From Anagrus nilaparvatae (taxonomy: Eukaryota; Arthropoda; Insecta; Hymenoptera; Mymaridae): DNA of 64,000 bases. Positions 47,056 to 58,429 of this stretch are shown here, piece after piece; the first letter of the stretch is position 1, and each line of letters starts with the position of its first letter. The stretch lies in assembly GCA_022575985.1 (NCBI GenBank), contig JAKSXM010000231.1, positions 2,668,501 through 2,732,500 of the forward strand, written 5' to 3'. Below the pieces are notes generated by a model. It had not been told where the DNA came from. It worked only from the letters and a program-made list of their open reading frames with translations, and made no database searches. Both the position numbers and the translations under genes were made by a program.

Positions 47056-47999
47056 CACTGAGAAAACAAACATATAAATATTCCTATATATTCAAGTAAA
47101 AATTACTGTATTTTCTAGTAATTGGCTACCCTGGTTAAATTTATTGTAATATTTATTATTTAGTATACAGTAAAAATTGCTTGTACTTTAAAGAAATATA
47201 ACTATAATATAAATTAATAATTACTGGATTAATTTAGAATTTTTACTATACGAGGAATATAATTTTTATTTCAGTATTTTTTTAATGTAAATTAAAAACA
47301 TATTAAAAAATTATTTTTTTTTTTTTTTTTTTTTTTTTTTTGTGGTATATTTATTACTCGATTTATTATTTTTTATTTATTTATTATTATTTTTTTTTTA
47401 TTTAATTTTTTTTTTTATTCAATTTTTTTTTTTTTTTTAAGTCGCAGTTTGGGGATTTGAACCCGGGTCCCTTGAGTTGCCGGTCTATCACTTCGTCCAC
47501 TAGACCACAGCTGCTTACGCGTGTAAGAATCGAAGTTTGAAAACTATATGTTTTGGATATGACTCACTTACGCCCCCTGTTTAATAAATAGATATTTTAT
47601 TCTCACTTTTTTCTTTCTTTATTTAATTCACATCTACACCTTTATTAAACTTTTTTATTTTATTTATTTGTTCTATTTTTATTAATACGTGTTTATTTTT
47701 TATGATTAGTTTTGTTTTAAAATACCGAAATACGGATAAATGTGCCTGCACGTGTGCTAAAATTTATTAAAAAAGGGGGGGTAACAAGAAGAGAGAAAAA
47801 TTACTTTATCTATGTATTAAAAATTCCTATACGCGTACTGGAATTTTTATAAACATAATTTTTACTATATTTTATAGTAAAAATAAAGGCGCGCGCAGTA
47901 ATATTTCTTATATATTATATTATTTTTTCCCTGAATTGACAGGTGGGTAGCGCGTTACTATAAAATATAGTAAAAAATACTGTTCTTGTTTTCTCAGTG
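47056..47999. mobile_element. CACTG-ended TIR element with TA target duplication, carrying a tRNA-like module
   Basis: The ends CACTGAGAAAACAA and mirror are bordered by TA on both sides (47054-47055, 48000-48001), like the MITEs at 3569 and 4195. Subterminal tttactatattttatagt-type phrases mirror each other. The interior has long T runs (47317-47345, 47420-47440) and a tRNA-like module at 47441-47515. There is no transposase. Confidence 0.82.
47441..47515 (-). other. tRNA-like module (Glu/Asp-like boxes) with A-rich tail
   Basis: On the minus strand, box A-like TGGTCTAGTGG is followed by box B-like GGGTTCAAATCCC about 45 bases on. The acceptor and anticodon stems pair poorly. Downstream on the same strand comes an A-rich tail, as in tRNA-derived SINEs. 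It lies inside the TA-flanked element at 47056-47999. Confidence 0.55.
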
Positions 48000-48505
48000 T
48001 AGCATATTAAGAGCATTTTATAATGGTATAGTATAAGAATGAATATAATATAAAGAGAAGAGCAGTTGCTATGCAAGATATAGTATACAATTAAATGCCG
48101 CAACTTTTTGGCTAAGGTTGTAATGAAGCGAATTTCACAAAAATTTAGGTCACTTTTAGGTGTTGGTGAAAAACCGGAAGATCTGTAATGATTTTCTCTA
48201 CTATTTCTTTATAATACTACATGACAATGAGTTTAGGTACGTGTTTATTTTTAATAATATTTATGTTTTTTTTAAAACAAATATCCAGTAACTTTTTTGA
48301 AGTTTTTTTAAAGTACACAAAAAACACGTAGGGCAAGATAAAATATAGAAGGGAGCCTTCTAGCTGCAGATAATCACTTGCCTGATTTTTTTTTTTAAAT
48401 ATCATTTTAAAATTTACAAAATTTACCAACTACAGAAGTTGAAAAAGGCCTACAATAAGAGTAAAAAAGTAATAATTATTCGGTTTCTTGCTTTCTTTTT
48501 TAAGT

Positions 48506-51155
48506 TTACACTGTTTTTCTGAGAAAAGTAAAATACTGACAAGAAGTTTTGATAACCTAAAAAATAAAATTTTCTATTAGTGATTTAACTAAAATCGTTG
48601 TTTTTAAGCATACGTTTGTATATGTAGCCATGTTCACTGGTATAAAGATAGCCTTTACGCTTGGTGGCTGCAAACATCTCACCAACATCATTTGTATTAA
48701 CTTTTGTGTTTTGAGAGAAGCATCTTCCCAATTTGAATCGTATCTAAAATTAAAAAAAATAGGCTTTAATGAGTAAAAGGAAATTTTTTCTACCTAAAAA
48801 TTTGGTTTACATGCTATTATACAGTTTGTCGTTGGCATCAATGATAGTCTGAGCGTGTCTATAAAGTAAAAACATCATAACTGCAACTGCTATAAAAAAT
48901 ATCGAGCATTTAATTGCCGTTTTAACATCATCTTGAAGAATTACCTAAATTTTTTTTTGCATTAATAAACTCGTATTTCAAAAATATTTAGAAATAAATT
49001 ATTTTTTTCAACTTACTGCTACTCCGCACAAACTTATCAATAGAAGAGATACAAGCATTAGAATACCCAATAATTTTTTAAAACATTTCTTGTAATTCTG
49101 AACAAAGCTAAAAAAATAATTCTGTTTAGTAATTTGGCGAAATATTTAAAAGTGTTTATTCTTACTCAAGAATATCCTGGTGAAAAGCTATGCAATCGAT
49201 TATTTTTAGATGCTTTACATCTTCTGCATTCGAATTTTCCAAAGCCATTTTTATACGATATCTAAACAAAGAATTAATTCAATAGTTAGTAAATATAGAA
49301 ATCAAACATCCTAATACCTATTGATTAATTACCTGAGTATATTAAATAGCCCAATAATATGTTGAACTGTACAAGCAAAAAAGCAAGATATTGCAAGTGC
49401 AATTTGAATAGCCAAAATAACACAAACTATTGAAAAAGCGTGTATTTTATAGTAATGTTCCTGTTCATCGACAATAAATTCCATCAAAAGGAGGTGCTCT
49501 TTAATCCTTGGTTCATTTAAAGGCTTGATAATGTCCATTATTGGCGTTATCATCGGAGTTCCTGATTCTAAGATTCCAAATGTTAGGCACATAACTACAA
49601 AAATGATAGATACTTTAAAAAAACGATACTAAATTATTGGTACTACGGTTTCTTAAGCAATAAAAAAATATATCTAATAAAGTAAAAAAATATAAAAAAG
49701 ACTAAAAATGTTCTTTTCTTTGATATTGCCATTTTAAACTCCCGTGAAAAAAAAATTAGATATTACGTCCAAAAAGAAAAAAAATGTTGGTATTTTTTGT
49801 ATTTTTTAAAGGCAAAAATTTTCAAGAAAATAATTATCAGGTTCCGAAATATTTTTTGTAATGGTCTCCTAATTAAAAGTAGTTGCTTTTTCAAAATATA
49901 AAGGCAGCTGTTTGATATAGTCTCCCGGAGGCCAAAAAATTGTATTTTTTAAAAAATTAATAGAGGATTTTAAATATTAATATTAATATGGATTAATATA
50001 TAACATAATTATATTTATACCTTAATTGATAATACCTTTGGGATTTGTTCACATTAACATAAATGAATTTTCAGGATAAAAACATAACCCAATAGCAAGA
50101 TAAAATTTAAGATTTAACATGGAACATGTTTCTAGGGAGAGATATTTTGTGAAGCTAGAAATTGGTGGAAAGGGGTCAGATATGTTTGATTTAAGGAGGA
50201 CGGGTGAAATGTATTTTGAAGAGTTTAGTTTTAGGGAGTTTGAATAGTTCGGGTTTAGGGAATTGGAATAATTTAGGTTTAGGGAATAATTTTTTTAGAC
50301 TTAAAAAAAAGGAATTTTTTATTTTTATTATTTTAAGCTATTTTTTCAAAGAAAATGAAAACGAACCATATATAAACTATATATTGACTATTTATATACA
50401 AAGTTAAAATATGTTATAATATTTTTGAAATGCGAAATAAAGATCTATATTGTTACTATTATTATTAAATCGGACACATTTGACCCCCCCCCCTTGATTT
50501 TCAGATTTCCAGGGTACCTCCTCCATATAAACATGTTCTATGTTAAAATCAACAATTCAACTATCACAATGGTTCTTCTGTGAGGAACCACAATTTAAAT
50601 AAATATGATCAACTTACCAATGTAAAAGAAACTTGTCTTTTTCCCTGTGTCAGCTGCTTTTATTAAAATTTTAAATTCAGCTCTTTGCACTATAGTTTTC
50701 CAATGACCGTCGATATCATCCAGGAGTGATTTTATCTGTGAATAAATTGATAGCCAATTTTATAATTTGTTATCATTTTATATACTAAACACTTCATTTT
50801 TTGATATACCTGATTTTCTTTGATCCAAAAATGAAACCACATAGCCTCTACTATTAAGGTTAAAAAGATTTCAGATAAAGACTCAAGAACAAGATTTGAT
50901 TGGTTTTTAATTTCATACAATTTAGTTAGCTGTGTTTTAAAAAAATATAAAAGATCTAATATTTTCTTTAAAAAATGTAATAAATATAAATATTTTTTTA
51001 ATTACCATAAGGATTTCTATCAAACGAAAAGTTATAAACACAATGCATTTCACAATTTTAGTTGCAATTCCATTATCGCAAGGCCAAATTCCAACAATTA
51101 TTAATAAAATTTTGAGTTCTTTAAAATATTTGTTAAAATAATAAGACTGCGCCAT
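48506..51155 (-). CDS. Odorant receptor (7tm_6), intact, 9 exons
   Basis: Odorant receptor, partner of Orco in olfactory neurons. I read nine minus-strand exons: 51006-51155, 50810-50929, 50618-50735, 49333-49612, 49166-49261, 49017-49107, 48811-48944, 48614-48743 and 48506-48556. Phases are 0, 0, 1, 2, 2, 0, 2 and 0; the total is 1170 nt, 389 residues plus stop. Exon 1 has the typical LLIIVGIWPC. Exon 5 ends near HQDIL, a common mid-protein motif; exon 8 carries QMMLVRCLQPPSV; the last exon ends SCQYFTFLRKTV. Every junction keeps frame with gt-ag borders. Nine coding exons recall the hymenopteran '9-exon' receptor subfamily, but membership needs a tree. Intron 3 (49613-50617) holds a MITE and a satellite scrap. 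Confidence 0.93.
49742..49860 (+). repeat. Single unit of the 9-kb tandem repeat family, intronic
   Basis: taggtattacgtccaaaaag-like sequence followed by tgtattttttaaaggcaaaaatttt and attatcag matches units at 9240-9400. It lies in intron 3 of the odorant receptor. Confidence 0.6.
50114..50546. mobile_element. TTAA-ended MITE in odorant receptor intron 3
   Basis: TTAACATGGAACATGTT at 50114 and AACATGTTCTATGTTAA at the right end are inverted, with TTAA at both extremes. The right end carries the CCAGGGTACC phrase also found at 830. The plus-strand frame at 50204 comes from repeated gggaattggaataattt-like phrases and is not a gene. Confidence 0.75.
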
Positions 51156-51808
51156 AGCTTTATTGCATATTTTAAGTTATTACTCGGAAAGACTCACAAA
51201 AACTGAGGCCAATAATTATCAATAAAACGATTTATTGCATTTATTGATTTTCACTTAATACGCATTTTCTATTTTTACTTATATTACACGTATATTATTA
51301 ACTATATTTACAATAAATAGTCTCAGATAAGATAAAATTGAAGAAATTTCAATAAATAGTTCCTGGTATCAAAATTTTAGGGTTATAAGGGGGTAATAGT
51401 GGTATAAGTATATATATTACATGCCTTGTTTTAGCTGTCATAATTAGACTTGCATTAGCTTGTCTCTTCTCTACATTAGCTCAGCATTTGATTAACTGAT
51501 ATTCTTAGGTAAATCATCCTTATTCTTTGAAACCTTTAGGTCTTTTGAAACTTAATCAGAATTTTTTTTAAGCGTCGATTAAAAGTTGCTTTAAAAAAAT
51601 AATATATAATAGACATCAATCAATAGTAATAATATTTAAAATTTCCCCATCGTGCTAATTCAGCATAAAGCAATTAAAAATTTGACAAGGTTAATATGTT
51701 TACTATATTTTAGACAAAACAATTTGGAGAAATTTTATCGACAATTAATTATTGTTTATTATTCTAAATACTTTTCTTTGAATTCCTGTTTCAAAATTTA
51801 TAAATTTT

Positions 51809-51886
51809 TCTTATCGTAAGGCCAAATTCCAACTAATTTCAATAAAATTTTTAGCTCTTTAATATTTTTTAAAATAATATGAATGT
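51809..51886 (-). pseudogene. Relic first exon of a third odorant receptor
   Basis: On the minus strand the sequence reads YYFKKY, then a one-base frameshift, then KELKILLKLVGIWPYDK, closely matching exon 1 of the intact receptor 650 bases downstream (YYFNKYFKELKILLIIVGIWPCD). No further exons were found between 51156 and 51800, so this is the remains of a tandem duplicate. Confidence 0.8.
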
Positions 51887-51889
51887 ACG

Positions 51890-52949
51890 ATCAATTATTA
51901 CATGTCACCTTTCCAAAATAAAAATAAAATCTATAGCATAACTAATTAGTGTCAATAGGAAGTACACGTGTACGATTTACTGCAATTTATGGATTTCTAA
52001 GTGTGTATTGCAATTTTTATCATAGAATATTTATTTATTCATAAATCAAATTTTTTTCTAAAATATTATTCATTATGATTACTTTTCTAATTTTATTTGT
52101 TTTAAAAATAATATTTTTTAATTAAAATAAATTTTAATACGATATCTATGATTTTTTTCATAAAATGTAAAAATAGTTCACTTAAAAATTACTGAAGCTA
52201 TTAAAGGTGTTTTCACCAAAATAAAAAATGTAAAATTTAATTTTTTTGTCACATACATAATGAACTAATAATGCGAAATTTGCATAGAATCTTAATTTAA
52301 AATTAAACAACGTTAAACGTCAATAGAGAATTATATTATTCGTTATACGCTGTATAATATATTTTACCTAAAACGATCACTGTTTTAGCTTTTAAAGAAC
52401 AATCTAGCAACAACGGGAAAACATCTAGGATTTTAATTAATACTTAGCGTAAAAATGCAATATTCTAGTGGAGAATTCGGCTACCAATTAGTTACAATAA
52501 ATATCGTCTTTGATCTTGGAAGTTCTTTGAAGTTTTTGGCAGGGTAAACTACCTCAAATTTTGTCTTTTCAAATTGATTGTATCTTGTGTTCCGATTTCG
52601 TAAATATTTAGGCAAAGTAGATTAAAATTAAACGAAAATTGATTAAATTATGTGAACTTCAGGGTAATTTAGATTTCTTATTCAGTGGGGGCCTAGGGGG
52701 GCGAAGCCGTCACAAAATAAAAAATCAATCATAACCTACTCCCAATATTCTGAAATTTTGGAAAAGAAATTCCAACCACTTAATATCAAACATGATTTAT
52801 TATTAAAAAAATTTAAAAAGATATCAAAGAGATTTAGTCTTTTTAAAAATAGACACTAGCATTTCGAACACTTTTTCATCATTTTTTAAATTCTACCACG
52901 AATGACAAAATTATTTATATCTAGCCCCGGGAAAAAAACGATCATGTAT
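51890..52949. other. AT-rich intergenic stretch
   Basis: No supported gene or repeat. A short GC patch near 52690 (gtgggggcctaggggggcga) is unexplained. Confidence 0.4.
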
Positions 52950-53659
52950 CCTCATTAGAGTGGACCTAAAATTGTATTTTTAAGAAAAACTTGGCTCCCC
53001 GGGTTTTTTCGTGTTTTTTTAGTCATAAAAAGTCCCCAGCTCCAATTATTTTGCTTTTGCTTTTCAAAAAAGCGTCCCTGTAAGCACCTAAATTTTCCCA
53101 TTTAAATAACATGGGAATTTTGACTTTTCATCTTTCTAATTTTTTACAGCGCTTGCAGAATGTTTTGAAAACCTGGTAATCGATGGGAAGTACTATTTGA
53201 ACATACAAAAAACGATACCCAACCTCAAGTAGCAAAAAAAAATATTTCTAAAGTGATTTTACCGGGTAATAAACGTAAAAAAATGCTCCATTTAAATTAC
53301 ATGAAGCTATGTTATTTTAATGGGGATTTTTTTTACGTTTATTACTGGTAAAATCGATTTAAAAATATTTTTTTTTGCTACTTGAGGTTGGGTATCGTTT
53401 TTTATATATTTAAATAGTACTTTCAATCGAATATTAGCTTTTCAAAACATTTTGCAAGCTTTGTAAAAAATTAGAAAGCTGAAAAGTCAAAATTCCCATG
53501 TTATTTAAATGGGGAAATTGAGGTGCTTACAGGCACGCTTTTTTGAAAAGCAAAAGCAAAATCCTTGGAGCTAGGGACTTTTTATGACTAAAAGTTCACG
53601 AAAAAAATCCGGGGATCCAAGTTTTTCTTAAAACTCTAATTTTAGGTCCACTCTAATTC
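52950..53659. mobile_element. Palindromic element with 8-bp target duplication (hAT-like size)
   Basis: Arms of ~340 bases mirror each other around 53300 (gagtggacctaaaatt against its complement near 53645; tcaagtagcaaaaaaaaat against its mirror). TCATGTAT is on both sides (52942-52949, 53660-53667), an 8-bp duplication as in hAT elements. No transposase. Confidence 0.8.
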
Positions 53660-53812
53660 TCATGTATGGTCATTTATTTATACCTCCATACATGACCATA
53701 CATCGATTATATTTTTGTATGTCTTTATATTTGACAATACATATGCTGTTTTTACTTAAGTTAAAAAAAAAATCTATTCTGGACTCGAATCCTAGTCTGT
53801 GGCTTCTAGGGG

Positions 53813-54022
53813 TGTGCGGTTACCCAAAAGTCGCGTTGGCTACCGAAATTTCGTTTTTTTTTTTGTAAACTTTTTGCAGTTCAGATTTCACGTGAAACCC
53901 GAAATTTCTCGGAAAAGGCATTTTTGAATCAAAAACTTCCATGGTTAACCTAAGTTCGAGCCAACTCGAAGCAAAAAACCCAAAATTTCGGGTACCCAAC
54001 CCGACTTTTGAGTACACAGTAG
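53813..54022. mobile_element. Small MITE-like inverted repeat
   Basis: acccaaaagtcgcgttggct near 53822 is mirrored by gtacccaacccgacttttga near 53993, with ctaccgaaatttcg inside. It overlaps the start of the frame at 53941, so that frame's first ~25 codons are repeat-derived. Confidence 0.55.
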
Positions 54023-54429
54023 AAAAACATGGTTTGGATGATCTTGTTCTTGAAAAGTTAGATTCTAATGAGAAATACGATATATATCGTAACGAATGTG
54101 ATACCGACTGGCTAGTAGGAAATTTCTTAGAAGAACAAGAAATCGCAGGTTGGCATGGGTATATGAAAGTTGTATCAAACAGGAACTTGTAGAATATAAA
54201 AAACCAACGAATACATAAATTTCACAGAAAATTTCACAGTTAGAAGATCAACTGATAACTTTAATGTTTCATGGACAGATCTGGTTATAGAACAGACAGT
54301 AAATCAAGAAGCAAATTATGGAGGAAGTTCAGGTGGAATGGAGGTACAAGGGATGCAGCATATTTTTAAAAATTCTGAAAAACTTCATCAGGCAAAATAT
54401 GCATACTACATAGTAAATGTAACACGGTG
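54023..54429 (+). pseudogene. Relic of a transposon-associated 'WTDLVIEQ' protein
   Basis: Two frame segments (a frame ending at 54192 with VEKHGLDDLVLEKLDS, and one from about 54215 with VRRSTDNFNVSWTDLVIEQ, ending at 54429) read as parts of one broken protein. I recall the phrase RRS...WTDLVIEQ, followed by a G-rich GG..GM block, from uncharacterised proteins common in arthropod repeat fractions; this is memory, not a search. Stops and a frame change make it non-functional. Its reading beyond 54430 is not supported. Confidence 0.5.
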
Positions 54430-54980
54430 AAAATTCCCCGTGCTACAATTTGACTCAGCAGTGTTAAGTTTCGACCATGCACTGGCGCTCCTGGTGGGAA
54501 ACGGTGCAAGCATAATATTATTCGTTTTCACAATTACAAAGATGGAACATTTCGCGGGGGGTATAGGCACCTTTGAGCAGAGATTATATATTAGGAGGGG
54601 GTTTTATGAAATTTATACTCATAGTGGGGTGAAACGGAGGTGAACTCGAGAGACACGCGGGTCTACCAGTTCAGTTCCATTTTGGAAATTATTGACAGCA
54701 GACATAAGCCGGTAAATAAAATTTCGTATAATTTAATTTTTTTAAATTCTTTCAGTAAAATTAATCAAGTTTCTTTTATTCCAAATTTTAAATATTAAAT
54801 TCAGTTCATTTAGATCATTTTTTTAATACTTAAATTGCTTAAATTCAGTTCATAAATTCACAGTTATAATCAGTGGCAGTAGGATTATTAAGAATTTTGT
54901 GATTAAACACAGTTTTTGTTATATATAATTTTGTGGTGTAAAATTTGCAGCGTGGTAAGTCTTAATTAATAAATTAAAAT

Positions 54981-55268
54981 ATGAATACTAAATTAAAAGA
55001 ATATATGGCTAAACGCGTGCGCAAAGACGCTAAAGCCCACGAGGACTTGGTAAATGCTTCGAAAATAGCAGTAACCAAGTATTTTTTTAATCTTAAGACT
55101 TCTGGGGCCGATAAAGACATCTGCCTCAGGAGATTAAGGACGGAATTTCGTTACTCTATTGAAAAATATCGTGAAAATCTATTAGTTAACTCTGAGGAAT
55201 TTGAGGAAAATTCCTTGGAAGTTTATAATAATATACATAATAGGCCCCTTTATAGATTCATTTTATGA
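54981..55268 (+). CDS. Hypothetical 95-residue protein
   Basis: The frame opens MNTKLKEYMAKRVRKDAKAH after a good insect start context (aaaatATG). Composition is protein-like: charged, helical, moderately rich in K/E/R, with LRRLRTEFRYSIEKYRENLL near the middle, and less AT-biased than its surroundings. I do not recognise a family. No introns, signal peptide or membrane segment are apparent. It may be a small gene, a first exon, or a piece of a retroelement, given the retroelement fragment 4 kb downstream. Confidence 0.4.
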   Translation: MNTKLKEYMAKRVRKDAKAHEDLVNASKIAVTKYFFNLKTSGADKDICLRRLRTEFRYSIEKYRENLLVNSEEFEENSLEVYNNIHNRPLYRFIL

Positions 55269-55369
55269 AGAAAATTAAAAGGCTTATCGACAAAGGTTTT
55301 TCGTATTAACAAAATGGTTTCTCGAATCGTTTCTCGAATTATAAAATAAAATTTATAAAGGTTTACCGT

Positions 55370-55512
55370 TTAAGAATTAACCAGGTTTACTGTTTAATTA
55401 AAAGTCGTATCGTTCAAAAATTAACCAGGTTTACCGTTTATTTAAAAGTCTTATCGTTCAAAAATTAACCAGGTTTACCGTTTAAGAATTAACCAGGCTT
55501 ACCGTTTTATAA
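55370..55512 (+). repeat. Short tandem repeat after the orphan frame
   Basis: aattaaccaggtttaccgtt recurs four times at 20-to-60-base intervals with ttatcgttcaaa in between. Related ttatcgtt/taccgtt phrases are scattered on to 57800. Confidence 0.7.
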
Positions 55513-57635
55513 TTAAAATTCTTATAAAACTATAATTTAGGCTTATCGTTGCATAGTAAAACTAACGTTTATGGCTTACAATTTCCTAAATTAAGTTATG
55601 AGTTGGATGACCGTTCTAGGCAAAAATTTTAGTAAAACATGGAATACTGCTTAATAAGTCATAAAAATTAACTTATTGTTAAAATTGAGAACTTTGGTCT
55701 ATCGAAATAACTAAAAAGATGTGGATATCTCCTATAAATATAGAAAATTCGTGAGAATTTCGGACTTTGCCACTAGCCAGTTTTAGAACTCATAGAGTCC
55801 AAATTAGGCTAAATTAGGATAAACTTATCCTAATTTAGCTATTTTTATTAAATTTAACCCGGGTTTGTACTCAAAAAAATTAAATGTAGAAAATTGGAAC
55901 TTTTACTCGTTCTCCAAATTTTTACAAAATTTTGAATTTGATGAAATTTCAAATGTTTAGGACTAAAATTTTCTTTAATTCAAAGTTTTAATTAAAATAA
56001 ATTAGCTATGCCAAGTCAAAATGACTTTAAAAGGTCAAAAATTGAACAAACGTGAAAAGCCATATGGTGCCTTTTGTTCGTATAAGAGGTTCCAAATTTT
56101 GCTCAAGTTGCTTAAAACGTTTTGTATTTATTAATTTAAATTAATTTAATTTTAATTAACTAATTAAAACTAATTTAATATTTAATAAATAATAGGAAAT
56201 TCCAACTTCTGCGATAAACTTTCTGAAAATTTTAAAAGTACAGCTTGGGCTTATAATATTTTGAACCAAATCGAGAAATAGTTAATTAAAACTAGTTATT
56301 ATGATAAATCTAAGCAAAGTTAAGAATAAAGTTAATTAAAATTAAGTTAGTTAAATAAAAATCATAAATTACTTTAAAATTTTGGTTCAAAATAGTAAAA
56401 GCGCATACTTACTTCAGGGTAATTGCTTTATCTGGAGCTCCGCTAATACCTGAAATACATAAAATTTCTCCAGGACTTGCTGAATATCCTAAAATAATTA
56501 ATCAGCGAGCCCTGGACATTAGTTTACTAGCTCCAGCTCTGAAAAGGGTAAAATAGCGGGTCATGTTTTAGGATTTCTGGGGAAATTTATATTAAAAAAA
56601 ACAGTATGGACACTACACAAACATAAAGCATGCAAAGGGAAAGAATTTGCCATATAATTAATCATTAACAAGAAACTTTGCGAATTCTTTCCCACAAAAC
56701 AAAAACATAACATGAACACTGGCATTTTAATAACACATAAATTACACAAAACACTAAATTTACACACAGAAATTCCTACACAATTGGGGAAATAAATAAT
56801 TTATAAATTACATTAATTAAAAGGGTTTGTATTTAATTATTTAATTAAAGTAATTAAATAATTAAATACTTGCATGTATCATGTAAAGCTGTTATTACAG
56901 CAATAATAATTCCGGGATTATAGTTCCCATAATAAAATTGTGATTGCGAATTACAATGCAGGTTTTCAAAATTAAGTAATAACCCAGTTAACACAGCGTG
57001 TACCGTATATGCCCATTCCGGTTCAGATCTTAAATTAAGTTAGTAACTGGACTCATATTTGAAATTTACAATTAATGCAAGTTAATGAGTCCTGAATTTG
57101 GCTTGCCACGCAGACCAGAGGATGTTTGCGGGATTTTGGTTTAACCATTATTATTTAGATCCTCAGATGGAATACCGTTAAGTTAAGTTAGTCAATGACG
57201 ATTATTGTCACAAAACAAAATTAAAATTATAGTTCATAATTAATTTTGTCCAGATCAGCTTTAGGCGACCCCTAGTGGCTGAAAACATTGTTTACCGTTA
57301 AATTAGCCTCAAAATTAACCCCAGCGGCTTAAAATAAAACATAAGTAAAATTTGTTGCTATTTTAACTAAAATAGTGCGCCGCGACTTAAAATTTATAAA
57401 AATGAAAACTTTAGAATAAAATGAGAATAAAATTATGGAATATCGTTAAATTATTATAATATTATATAAATATGCATTTTCTTGAAATTTTTAGTATTAG
57501 TTTTTTAATTTTCTATAATTACACTCTCTGCCATTTAAATAACCTTAAATTAGAGTAAATTGAATACGGATTTATTTTATTAAGGATTATTGAATAAAAT
57601 ATTAAAATTTCAATTAATTACCTAAACAAATGGTA
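55513..57635. other. AT-rich stretch without a supported gene
   Basis: Short frames only. The region 56400-56560 has partly mirrored tggagctc/gagctccag-like phrases. No domain is recognised. Confidence 0.4.
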
Positions 57636-57830
57636 GATATCATGGTTTATCGATAATAAATAAAACAATTTTACACTCTCGTTAATAAAAATTATTGTCA
57701 CAAAATATAAATTTTGGTTTATCGATAATTAAATAAAAAAATAAAACATTTTATATTCTCGTTAATTAAAATTGATAGTTACAAAATATCCATTTTGGTT
57801 TATCGTTAGTTAAATAAAATAAGACATTTT
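57636..57830 (+). repeat. ~66-bp tandem repeat, three units
   Basis: tggtttatcg, then taaataaaa..., then ctcgttaat...attg, then cacaaaatat occurs three times in a row with small changes. Confidence 0.75.
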
Positions 57831-57839
57831 CTATTCAAA

Positions 57840-58429
57840 TTTAAGATCATAAAATGTAGGAAATTTTGTATTTATCGTTATTTTAAACATAAAAATTAGT
57901 AAATTTTGGTAGTTTAGGAACTCCGACGTTAAACTTATGAGTTCCCCACTCTCGTATGGGTTCCCCCTCCCTCCTGTCGTATTTACGAGCTGTAAATTTT
58001 AAATTTGTAGGAAAGTCTACATCTTGGCATGACGTAACTGTAGGAAACGCGAAATGGAATTCTGGACAATTATTGTCTAGCGTTTTTGTTAACAAATATT
58101 TCTAATTTTCGTTCAAAATATATCCCGATTTTCGAGAGCACGTATTTTCCTATTGCAAAGAGCAGTAGGGGAAGACGAGTTCTCGTTGAATCGGGAAGAT
58201 GGCGTTACCGACCGGTAATGCCATAAGAATTATACCAAATTATAACAATAAAAATAACATGAATTGTTTAATTACGATTAATCATAGTATAATTTCTTTA
58301 TTTCGCGATTCAGGTTAAAAATATTTAATATTCGCGTCTATTTATTTTATTAAATTTTAAAAAATAATAAATTCGTGTTTTACAAGAATAAGTCCCTAGT
58401 ATAGTAACTTTATTTTCGCCCAATTAGCG
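57840..58429. other. Mixed-composition spacer
   Basis: A 70-codon minus-strand frame at 57883 includes a GC-richer stretch (REGEPIREWGTHKF) but has no recognised domain or partner exon; it could be a small exon or chance. The phrase ggcgttaccgaccggtaatgcc at 58200 is a short mirror. Confidence 0.35.
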
